Of a stretch of DNA of 64,000 nucleotides, positions 47,604 through 57,899 are shown piece after piece. The notes beneath the pieces were generated by a model. It ran no database searches. It was not told where the DNA came from and worked only from the letters and a program-made list of their open reading frames with translations. Position numbers and translations under genes: made by a program. Within the stretch, counting starts at the first letter, position 1, and the number at the start of each line of letters is the position of its first letter. Location of the stretch: positions 8,323,057 to 8,387,056 of the forward strand of contig NC_058143.1 of assembly GCF_011075055.1 (NCBI RefSeq). Direction: 5' to 3'. This stretch comes from Mangifera indica (lineage: Eukaryota; Streptophyta; Magnoliopsida; Sapindales; Anacardiaceae).

Positions 47604-48095
47604 GGGTATGTTTGGTTTGAATAAAATTTTATATCATAATTAAAAGATTATCTTAAAGATAAATTATCTATAATTTTACTGGGTATAAATTATTACTATA
47701 TTTGATAAAATTATATAAATATACAAAAATTATTAGATTTGATTAGAGATAATAAAAAAAATACTAACATATTATTTTACTTCAATACTCTTTGATATAA
47801 TTATTCTAAAATATTTTTTATGTTACTTATTATATTAATTAAAAATAAAGTTATTTTTGTCTTAAAAAATTAATAAATAAGAATATAATTAAAATAAAAT
47901 TAAGATTACCTAAGTATTTTTTTAAAATTTAAAGTGAAAATGATAATAAGATTGCCTCTTATATTACTTATCACATCACTATTTGTAATAAAAAATTACA
48001 AGAATCTTATATTACTTATAAACCAAATAAATTAATATAAATAATAAAAAATAAACTATTAAAATAATCTTTATCAACTCTAACCAAAAGTCCTC
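47604..48095 (+). mobile_element. Tourist-like MITE, copy 3
   Basis: It starts GGGTATGTTTGGTTTGAATA and ends, inverted, GAGGACTTTTGGTTAGAG, followed by TTA (48096-48098). The body matches copies 2 and 4. About 490 bp, noncoding. It abuts copy 4 through one shared TTA. Confidence 0.7.
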
Positions 48096-48098
48096 TTA

Positions 48099-48531
48099 GG
48101 GGGTGTTTAATTTGGATAATGTTTTATTATCAAAGTAGAGAGATTATTTTGAAGATAGATTACTTAGAAGATTACTGGGTATAAATGATTACTATATTTG
48201 ATAAAATTTAGTAGGTATAAATAATTATTATATTTGGTTAAAGGTAATAAAAAAATACTAACAACTTATTTTACTTAAATGCCCTTAAATATAATTATTT
48301 TTAAATATTTTTATATTATTTGTTATATTAATTAAAAATAAATTTATTTTTGTTTCAAAAAATTAATAAATAATATTATAATTACAATAAAATCAAAATT
48401 ATCTTGATAATATTTTAATACCTAAGGTGAAGATGGCAATCAAATTACCATCTATATTATTGACAAACCAAACAAGGTAATAAAAGATAAATTATGAAGA
48501 TTATTTTTAAATCTTGGAACCAAATGACCTC
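48099..48531 (+). mobile_element. Tourist-like MITE, copy 4
   Basis: It starts GGGGGTGTTTAATTTGG and ends, inverted, GAGGTCATTTGGTTCC. TTA stands on both sides (48096-48098 and 48532-48534), a 3-bp target duplication of the PIF/Harbinger type. About 430 bp, noncoding, closest by eye to copy 2. Confidence 0.78.
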
Positions 48532-49083
48532 TTAGTATATCATCCATTTATTTTCAAAGAATTTGTTCGTAAATTTTATTTCAAAAAAAAAAATAAAGAA
48601 CCGTATTTATAGCTTTTGTCAAACAGGAAAAAGCCCAATCACCAAGATAATTTTCTTCTCGTATTATTAAGCTTCACTGAACAAATTGGGCTAGAGTGAC
48701 AAACTCACTATACATAACAGGACTAAACAGAACTAACAACTGCGATGGCAGATTTTGATACATAGGTGGCATTAGGAACCAATGCTGCAAGAACTATTCT
48801 CAGACTTTCTTTTAAATTCATCCAAAAATTGCATCATGGATAATGGATTTGGGATTCTGACTAATGAGAGGGCATTATATCAAAGTGGTTGGTCGAAAGG
48901 TTGAGCGAATGAATCAAATAAGAATTACAGATCAATCTTTGGAAAAGCCACAGTCCAGCACAGGAGAGAGATGAGTTGACATAATAGTTTGTAAACAATG
49001 ATGGCCTAATAAATCAATTATAAAGTAAACCATGAAAGAATGAATAAGTGACAGCCATATATAAGACTTGAACAAACTTAAAA

Positions 49084-50919
49084 TTACCAAAAATCATTGC
49101 AGGAACATTTTCCATCCTTAAAATGATGAAATCTGTTGGCATCACGTACAACAATTTCTCTGTTCACAATACCGCTGATAAATTTCAAAACAATATGACA
49201 ATCTCCACAAACGCGAAGATTCTTCACTATCCGTATAACTGTACCAGGGACACACTTAAGCATCCCATAAGCCACAGCCACCCTCTCACTATGCCAAAAC
49301 AGCTGCTTCTCCTTCTCTTGCTGTTCCATGTCAAATAATACATAGCTGGTATCAGGAACATAGCCCCTTCTTCTCATTTCACCATCCAACTTTTTTAACA
49401 GCTCAAAAATCTCATCCTTCAAAGGATGATAAGGCTCCCCAGCATGAAAAACTTGGCTTTCCTTTCCAGTGTTGATGCAACTGTATCCCGGCTCCTTTTT
49501 CACTTCCATGACCGCCATTAGCTTTCTCACTTTCGAAACATGCTCCCACATAGCAGCACTGGCATAAAAATTTGATAACAATATATAGGTTGAAGGATCT
49601 CTGGGTTTTAAGCTTAATAGCTGATTAGCTACCCTTACTCCCATTTGGGTATTCCCATGGTGCTTGCAAGCACTTAACAAAGCTGCCCATGTAGGTTCAT
49701 CAGGCTTAAATGGCATTGCTTCAATGACATTCTCAGCCTCAGCAAGATGTCCAGATCGACTAAGAAGATCTAACAAGCATGTGTAGTGTTGTAATGAGGG
49801 ACTAATCCCATAATCATCAGTCATAGATTTAAAAAGTTTACGGCCACTGCTAACAATTCCTACATGACTACAGGCATAAATCAATCCAACAAAAGTCACT
49901 TCATTTGGCTTTACTCCGGCTGAAACCATTTCATCATATATAGCCAATGCTTCCTCAGCTCGCCCATGCTGAGCTGCCCCAACTATAATAGAAGTCCAAG
50001 AAACTACATCCTTTTGTCTCATTCTTACGAAAATGTCTTTGGCTGCTACAATATCACTACATTTTGCATACATATCCACTAGTGCATTACTTGTAAACAA
50101 GCAAGATTCATAGCCAAGAGCTATTATAAAGCCATGAATCTGCTTTCCAAGCTCCAACATGGCTAGATTAGCACAAGCACCGACAATGCTCGAAAGAACT
50201 AAAGGGTCTACTATATCAACCCCTTCTCTTCTCATTTTAATAAACAAATAAAATGCATCAATTCCATTTCCACTTTGTACAAACCCAGATATCAGAGCAG
50301 TCCAAGAAAACAAATTTCTAACCGGGACCCTCTCAAACATTTCAAGAGCCTCATTCCTTCGTCCACTTCTAGCATACCCAGATAACATGGCAGTCCAAGA
50401 AACCAAATTCTTGAGCTTGATAGAATCAAAAATAGCGCGGGAATCATCAGGCAATCCGCATTTTGCATACATATCAACCAAAGACGATTTAACAACATCA
50501 TCATCAGAAAAAGGCGATATCACAAAACGAGCATGCACTTGATTGCCTTGTCTAGTAGCTCCCAAACTAGCACAGGCTTTAACAAGGGTAGCGAATACGA
50601 AGTGGTCAGGCTGCAACTTATCAAGAGTAAACATAGCGGGGAAGAGGGCGAGAGTTTTGTTGGGGAGATTGGCTTGGTTGTAAGCAGTGAGAATTGATGC
50701 CCATGAGACATGGTCTCTGTTCGGCATCTCAACAAACATATGATGGGCGTCTTGAAAAAGGCCACATTTGCCATAAACGTCGATGATGGTGTTGGGTAAT
50801 GGTCCAAATTGAGTTAAGCCAAGTTTAAGAATTTGGGCGTGGAGTGATTTGGCGGTAAATGGGGTGTGTTTTCTGGCACAGGTTTGGAGTTGGTGAAGAT
50901 AGTGAAAGGTTTCTTTCAT
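49084..50919 (-). CDS. MEF35: DYW-class PPR RNA-editing factor, MEF35-like
   Basis: An intronless 611-residue PLS-type pentatricopeptide repeat protein. PPR motifs (VDMYAKCG, VSWTAMLSGYARSG, YTCLLDLLSRSG words) fill about residues 35-430. The E region includes PGYS and the PG box. The DYW deaminase domain runs from about 510 to the end with HSE (543-545), CxxCH (C571, C574, H575) and CSC (605-607), the zinc and catalytic residues of the C-to-U cytidine deaminase. It ends NDFW. Length, start and sequence follow Arabidopsis At4g14050 (MEF35), known to edit mitochondrial rpl16, nad4 and cob transcripts, so a mitochondrial role is inferred. No clear cleavable presequence is visible, as in the Arabidopsis protein. 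All expected domains are present and the frame is intact. Orthology versus a close paralog cannot be proven here. Confidence 0.93.
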   Translation of the reverse strand: MKETFHYLHQLQTCARKHTPFTAKSLHAQILKLGLTQFGPLPNTIIDVYGKCGLFQDAHHMFVEMPNRDHVSWASILTAYNQANLPNKTLALFPAMFTLDKLQPDHFVFATLVKACASLGATRQGNQVHARFVISPFSDDDVVKSSLVDMYAKCGLPDDSRAIFDSIKLKNLVSWTAMLSGYARSGRRNEALEMFERVPVRNLFSWTALISGFVQSGNGIDAFYLFIKMRREGVDIVDPLVLSSIVGACANLAMLELGKQIHGFIIALGYESCLFTSNALVDMYAKCSDIVAAKDIFVRMRQKDVVSWTSIIVGAAQHGRAEEALAIYDEMVSAGVKPNEVTFVGLIYACSHVGIVSSGRKLFKSMTDDYGISPSLQHYTCLLDLLSRSGHLAEAENVIEAMPFKPDEPTWAALLSACKHHGNTQMGVRVANQLLSLKPRDPSTYILLSNFYASAAMWEHVSKVRKLMAVMEVKKEPGYSCINTGKESQVFHAGEPYHPLKDEIFELLKKLDGEMRRRGYVPDTSYVLFDMEQQEKEKQLFWHSERVAVAYGMLKCVPGTVIRIVKNLRVCGDCHIVLKFISGIVNREIVVRDANRFHHFKDGKCSCNDFW

Positions 50920-52500
50920 TAGCTGACCTTGCTTGCGTACATAAAAGGAATTATTGATATCTAAATAAATGTAATAATATATATATAATTATATTATTTA
51001 TAATATATTTTAATAAAACCTGTTAATGATAATTTTTTTTGGCTAAATATTTTTGGGTCTTTTTTAAGTGTTTTCATCTATCTTTGAGGAAAATGTGACA
51101 AGGTAAATTGTAAATATCTTTTATCTGGATTATTTCAAGAATGGTAAATTGTAAATATATTTTATCTGGGTTGTTTTGCAGACATCTTCTCGAATACGAT
51201 TATTTTGTCCAATTTTGTCCTTGTTTCTTTTTCTCTTATCTTTGGTAAATAACGAGAACCTTTAAATATTATAGTATAATAATATTTTTTTTATAAAATA
51301 AATTACTTATAATTATTCATTAAATAAATGCTATGGCAATTTCAAAATAAAAAAAAAAAAGACAGGAAAAAAGTTTATTTCAAAGAGTAATGCCAGATTT
51401 TTTTAGATAAAATATAAAAATTTCGCTTCCAAATTATACGTCATTTTATGTGGCGACAACATATAACGTACCAATTGAACGTTTCGTTAAAAGTTTAAAG
51501 TAAATGTTCGATACAAGACTTATTTTATGTAAACCGAACAAATAAATCAGTCATAAATTCATAAGACCACAAGATTTATATATAAATTATAAAATATTGA
51601 ATTAAATATTTTAAGGGTATAGAAATATCTGAATTATCATATAATTGAATCTATAAAACTATAAAATTATCTATCGAGATTAATTTTTAATTTAATTTGC
51701 TTTTTTATTTCAAAAGCCTCTCTAAGTGACAACTTTAAATGAATAAGTTATATTGCACCATACTATATTAGGTTTTGAAGTAAGAATTTAGTTAATATAT
51801 AGTAGGTTAATTAACCTCTATTAAGGTCTAATAAACTTTAAAGCCCATAGTTTTATTGTCCACTTAGATCGTAAACTTTAAGTATAATAGGTTTATCTTT
51901 ATGAATCATTTAAACCAATTTGTAAATTAACATTTAACTATTTAATTATCTGGGTTCGTTATACCAAAAGTATAATTAATATTAACATACATCAGAAAAT
52001 TTCTAATATTATTCCATTTGGGTCACATTGATTATTTTATTTTATTTTATTTTAAGAAAAAGAAAAACAACTTTTTGACTCCTGCGTAAACAATATTTTA
52101 ACTTTAAGTGACTACTATTTTAGAAAATAAAATAATGCAAAGATAAGTTACACTTTAATAAATAATTCAGTCAGTATGATCACCAATAACGAACCAATAT
52201 ATGCCTTATATTCTTTATCAATATAAAATTGTCCTTAATCATAATTACTAATAATCAAATCAACAAGTATCAAATCTGGAAGTGTGACAGAAATAACACT
52301 CAACAAGGTGGTCATAAGCAATGCTATGTCTTTGTTGGTTCTCTTTATGATTTATCTTTAACTTTATGTTTCAAAAGAAACAAGAAAAATCCTTTTATTT
52401 TCAACAAAACTCGTATGTTTTAATCTTACTCGAGACTCATAAAACATACACAGACAACTATTGTACTCAAGAGAAACTTTATTTTGAGATACATGTTGTA
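50920..52500. other. Upstream region of the PPR gene and intergenic DNA
   Basis: A+T-rich DNA with no recognisable gene. A 26-30 bp phrase with GGTAAATTGTAAATAT(C/A)TTTTATCTG occurs twice, near 51101 and 51145. The 60-70 codon frames at 52229-52558 overlap on opposite strands and have no domains. Confidence 0.4.
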
Positions 52501-52699
52501 CCTTAACTGCATATATACACATACATCCATAGACAAATAAATATGTCAATATAAGCATGATAAAAAATATACACCAACAAATAAGAATACAAATCTCTTA
52601 CTAACCCTAAATATCAAAATACCCTAAACTTCATGTTTTTAATATGACTTTATGGGCTACAGGTCTTATTCCTTTGTTTAGAGGTTTAAACTTATATCA

Positions 52700-54226
52700 A
52701 CCCTATATTTATTTACTTTACCCTAATGTCTCCTTTTTTTATGAGGTTTCTGATTGTAAGATATTTCATTTGTATGATTTGATCTATAACTGGTCTTTTA
52801 CTTAATTGCACTACTATCATGATAAATAAAGTAAACACCAAATAGTCTAAAATGTATAATCATTCAACCACACAGCCTAAGAAGTTGTCTCATAACATGC
52901 TACAAATCCCATGTCTATGATTGAGGCTGTTACTAACAACTACTTAGTACTTTTCTAAATATGACCCATTCATCGAGTATAATAATATATCAAACAATAA
53001 ACTTTAGCTTACCTTTACAAACATCTATACGTTTCTCTTTTTTGATGATCCCAAGATTATCGTTAAACAATCCTTGCCTCTTGGTTCGTATCAACTTCTT
53101 AAGATGTGTGACCTATAAGCTCTCTGTCGAACTTGAAGTGTTTGAATTTGGGTTGAATTCAGTTGTAGACTAAGATTTGCCCTTAACAAAGCGTTATGGC
53201 CACTTGGATGACTAAGTGTCATTGAACATCTCTATAAGCTTTTACAACATCATACTTATGTGCAATTCATTCATTTCCTAAATCGATATCTCTTGAGGCT
53301 GAGACATAAAATGTGTCTTCTCAGTAGTCTAAGTGTCAGTGAACATTTCTATAAGCTTTTACAACATCATAGTTACGTACAATTCATTCATTTCTTAAAT
53401 CGATATCTCTTGAAGTTGAGATATAGAATATTTTATATCAATAGTTCCTCGATATGAGTTGATACATATTAATGATTTACATAGATTAGACTACAACCTC
53501 ATCCCACTGTGGCTATAGATTCAAGTAGTTATGAATGTCTTTTAACATTCTCATATGAGATATCTTCTCTTGTACTCAAGAATGACGAATTCTTTATTGA
53601 TCAACCATAGCTTCCATGCATCTCATGATATGACTAATCACTACCTTTATGACACCCTTTTTATAGTGATATGTTGGATAGTGTCTAACTATACTAATCC
53701 TTATATGAGATGGTTTGATAGCCTCAAGTCAAAAAATCATATACACCCATGATGTTTAAAGGATTTGTTCTATAGACACTAGAACAACCATACATATGGA
53801 TATCCTTTACTGGGGTTAGTCCGATGAACATGTCTACAACGTGCACCCATGTGTTATAGTAAGTTGTTAGCAAACAACTTCGATACGTGGAAACTATCAC
53901 CACTTTTCAGTGAGGTCGCTCAACACTATAATAATCCTATCATCATTACATGTGCCCTTAGTCATTATAATGTCAAGATTATAAATATTTCTAAAATGAT
54001 CACTTAATGTATGCATAGGATTTCCACGATTAGTCGTTTAATTCCTTCGTCATAGTTCTACAATTCTAAGTGTATGTTATCACATAATCACATAATAGAC
54101 AAGCACATGAACTTAATAAGTATAAATCCTTTTATTAATTAATGAAATAAATTACTTTATTAATTAATGAAATAAATTACAATTACAAATATCAAATCAA
54201 TTGGCTTTAGGGCATTTACCCTAACA
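52700..54226 (-). mobile_element. Copia-type LTR, minus strand
   Basis: On the minus strand it starts at 54226 with TGTTAGGGTAAATGCCCTAA, the start of a common plant Ty1/copia LTR group. The 53650-53780 segment (TTGACTTGAGGCTATCAAAC, AGTATAGTTAGACACTATCC on the minus strand) matches the copies at 6.4-7.9 and 9.3-10.8 kb. The low-coordinate end is uncertain. It contains a 117-bp tandem duplication. No coding part is inside. Confidence 0.6.
53212..53430. repeat. 117-bp tandem duplication in the minus-strand LTR
   Basis: CTAAGTGTCATTGAACATCT (53212) and CTAAGTGTCAGTGAACATTT (53329) begin two parallel copies that continue through AAGCTTTTACAACATCATA and AATCGATATCTCTTGA. Confidence 0.85.
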
Positions 54227-56165
54227 AATATCTTTACTACCAACATATTGAATCATACTATGAAAGACATATACGCTCCCATTGATCTTTATATTCCAAT
54301 ATTGCACCATGTAGACTTCTTTACTAAGACTTTCATTCAAAAGGACAATTTTGAAATTCATCTTGCATCACTTCAATCCAAATGAGTTGCTAATGTCATC
54401 AATTGTTACATAAGATTCCATACGTTATTATCAATCATAGACTCTAAACTAACTTTCAGATTGATAATTCATGAAGGCTTCTGAACAATAGTTGGATTTA
54501 AAAATCTAACCAACTACATAATCTTGCTTACTGAGATACACTTAACAATACTTAATGATAACAAATTATCCTCTTATAGTAGATTTTCTCATAAGAGTTT
54601 CCATAACTACATCCATCATATTTAACGTATCCACTATGAGATTAGATATCGGTTCTTAAGTGGGAATATCCTCTAATATGATTTTAGATTCCATTTGACT
54701 TTGTAAACTTAAATGAGTCCCATTATTGATTTGGCCATGACACTATCCAACCGTATGGACATTTCAAGAATTGGATGGATCTACTTCGATAATTTACTTT
54801 CAAGAATCTCAAAACTTGACAACATTTCTATATAGGAGTCAATTACTTGAGTACCTTAATTGGGCAATACTTATTATGTCATTTGGGAAACTCTTTATAC
54901 TAATGACTTGACAACTATCTATTCTTGGATCTAGTCTCTTCTCAACATGACTATGGATCCTTACTTATATAGAGCATCCCTCAATTCAAAGAAGGTATTA
55001 GGCTAGGTTTCTTCATGTCCAAAGGCCTAAAAGAAATCTTTGACATAGGTTTACAAAAAAATTCACTAAGAAAATACTATGCCACCTTGACTACTTTACC
55101 CCATGGATACTTAGTCATTTTCGCTTATCATCATAACTTTATGGTCATGACTAAGTTATATAGCAACGCTATTTTGGAGTTCCATAATCTTAGCAAAATA
55201 TCCATTATGCCCATATTGTTAACTTTAATGTCCACACATTTTTAAATCCTAAATGTGGGCTCCCACTTACTTAGCCTTTATATATTGACCAACTTCACAT
55301 TCAAAACTCTTAACCTTATTAGTGCAACAAGACTAGTATTTCTTATTGTTGCTCTTTTCTTTGTAATTGGGCCTTAATGAGAAACTAAATCTATTATAAG
55401 AGATTTATTATTTTCCAATTCTCTTCTTCAATAATATTTAGAAACTAGATTAATAATGCCTTATATTTGATTCTAAACCATATACTAGTTTTGATTTGAC
55501 TAAAGTTAAATGAGAGTCTTATAGGGCCTTTTAAACTCTAATAATTAAATATCCAATATTTGTTGTTATTAATAATAATATTATTATTATTATTTCGAAG
55601 AAGATAAATTTAATTAATTAGGGATTAGCATAAGAGTCAACTTACCAATATTTGCTATTGAATAGGAGATTAAGTGTGATCCTTTTGAAAACTTACATAG
55701 AAAAAAATATTTTCTTTTATCTAACTCAAGTATTCTTAAAGAGCAAAAAAAGATTGTGGGTATTAACTTTAGAGAAAAAAAAATTGGTGAAAGACGACTT
55801 GGAATAGTGAAACAATGTTGTTGAAATAGTGTTTCTCACTAAGATAAGTCTCAATATTTTTATTTATTTGGGTGTATATGTAATTTATGATTCAAAAATT
55901 AGGAATTTTCTTTTTAAAGAATTGCAATTCAATTGTGCAATTTTAGAATAGAACATGCCCTAGTTTACATTGTACATTATTTGTTCCATGATAATAGTAT
56001 ATTAGTTTGTAAAATAAACAAAAGAAAATATATATTATTTTTGAATTTTTATTGATAATATTGAGGGACTGTTAATGATAGGGGACATTATTATGAAATG
56101 ACACCGAAGGAGTTAGCACTATGGCTCGAGTGTAATAGTGAGGGACTGTTAAATGTCATCGTATG
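54227..56165. other. Probable retrotransposon interior and intergenic DNA
   Basis: The 54.2-55.3 kb part directly precedes, on the minus strand, the LTR start at 54226 and may be the decayed interior of that element. I could not read any gag or pol domain in it. An ATT-type microsatellite lies at 55566-55593. The 76-codon plus-strand frame at 55015-55245 has no recognised domain. Confidence 0.4.
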
Positions 56166-56170
56166 ATAAC

Positions 56171-56548
56171 TATTGGATCTAGGTCCACCCATGACGGGTC
56201 GACCCGATCCGATTTGATTAACTGCCAAAGGACAGTTATTAGCGGTTATTGACGGTTATTATTGGCAGTTGGACTCTTATATAAAGTCCTAACTGTCTCC
56301 CAAAGCAAAAATATATGAGATAACGCCATTTTTACAGAGAATCATTCTCCACCCAACACACAAAAACACAGATCTTGTCTCCCAAGATGAAAAGCAATAC
56401 GTGAGCAAATGGTGTCATGGAAATAGACTAACATCAACACGTCGCATATAATTCGAAGATGCTTCATTGAAAATTGAAATGGGTACGCGAAATTTGTATT
56501 TACAGATTTCACAGATTTTGATCCTGACATGTTTAATTATTTTCAACA
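56171..56548 (+). repeat. 5' LTR of the Copia element
   Basis: It begins TATTGGATC and ends TTTTCAACA. A TATATAAA box at 56278-56285 (offset 107) marks the probable U3 promoter; the 3' LTR keeps the same box at the same offset. U3 has repeated CGGTTATT and CAGTT words just upstream of it. Confidence 0.88.
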
Positions 56549-56549
56549 T

Positions 56550-56562
56550 TGGTATTAGAGCC
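56550..56562 (+). other. Primer-binding site, initiator-tRNA-Met type
   Basis: TGGTATTAGAGCC differs from the usual plant Copia PBS TGGTATCAGAGCC by one transition and lies one base after the LTR. Confidence 0.85.
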
Positions 56563-56989
56563 TAGGATACGTATTTGTTATGTTTTTCTGTGATTCGTAT
56601 TGCGTATATTGTGAAAATTAAAATCTGCATGTTGAATTTCGTTTTCAAAATTCGTTTTTGGACACAAATTTAATTTGGCTAAAACTGCATGAAATTGGTG
56701 TTAGGAAACATGTTGGATGTATGTTAGGAATGATATTACATGTTTTAAATTTAAAAAACGACTCGAATTAATACCGAAATTGATGAAAATTGACCCAAAT
56801 CCGAGACCCAAACGTCTTTTGCTTTGGTGTCGAAAATTGGAATGATAGGCCTTGTCGTCAACTAGGCTACAGAAGCCCTATAGTATTGTTGCCAAAAAAT
56901 CACCGGAAAAAGGCTAATTAGAAGGACAACAAGATTAAGGTTCATCGGGTGATTTTGTGTTGAAATCGGGTTGGGAAAACCCGATTATC

Positions 56990-57335
56990 TAACCTGATTA
57001 GTCAACTGGTCAACCCGTTTAGTTAACCGGGTCAACCCAACCCAAATCCTGACCCATGAGTAACCCGATCAATTGTTGACCGATCAATGGTCAACTTGTT
57101 GACCAGTCAATGGTTGATCGATCAACGGTCAACATTTGACCACACGTGATAACCTAGTTTCGGCGCGTGGTAGCGTGTGAATGAGGTTGTCTGACAAGTG
57201 GCAGCGTGTGTGCGTGTGTGACAGTCTTATTTCTATGCTTTTGATTCAAACCTGGCACGTAGAGGCACGTGCGACGTCGATTTGGCACGTGAAGGATTGT
57301 ATGGGATTATTGTGGCGCGTGGTAGCACGTGAACA
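56990..57335 (+). promoter_or_regulatory. Copia leader with W-box and G-box clusters
   Basis: TTGAC/GTCAA cores occur nine times between 57001 and 57140. Four CACGTG G-boxes follow at 57143, 57266, 57286 and 57326, set in repeated GGC(A/G)CGTG words. These are the binding cores of WRKY and of bZIP/bHLH factors. They lie between the PBS and the first pol remnants. Any activity is inferred from motif density only. Confidence 0.45.
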
Positions 57336-57899
57336 CCTATTTCCAACGCGTTTTGACATGTGAATTATGTTTTCGAATCCTTGGAAGTTGTGTAGTGCTC
57401 AGATCTGTATATGAGATGTGTTCCGTGGGTTTTACAGCGTATAATGACATGTAATATCTTATTTTGACTCCTGAAAACACATATTGGTGTTTTAAAGTAC
57501 ATGTTTCTACTTCATGCAAGTTTGTTGACTAGGGACCATCGCATTGCATGTCAAAACAATTAATACTTTGTTGAATTCTTTTAATTGGAAAAGAGAAAAT
57601 ATCCATGTATGAATATGAGCCCCGTAATCAATGATCTTATTCGGTAAAAGAATTTGAAACTTTTTGGGACTGAATAGATTCATTACAGCTTGCTATAGAG
57701 CGACACTTAGTAATGTATGAGAGAATATCCATTAGTTTGTCGTTATTCCCAAAACTATCATAATGCGAGGTATTTGACCTAACGCAAATGTAATAGAGAC
57801 TTTATCATTGATAAAGTGACTCAAAGATCAATACGGGTTGATGAAATGGTCCTAGTCAAAATAGATGATGTATTCGTTGTATCATATAAATATTAGTTA

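Noticed and set aside
50292..50807. Two minus-strand frames inside the PPR gene
   Set aside because: Alternate frames of the intact 611-residue PPR sequence.
54230..55300. Copia gag remnant on the minus strand
   Set aside because: The position fits an element interior, but no zinc knuckle or other domain could be read.
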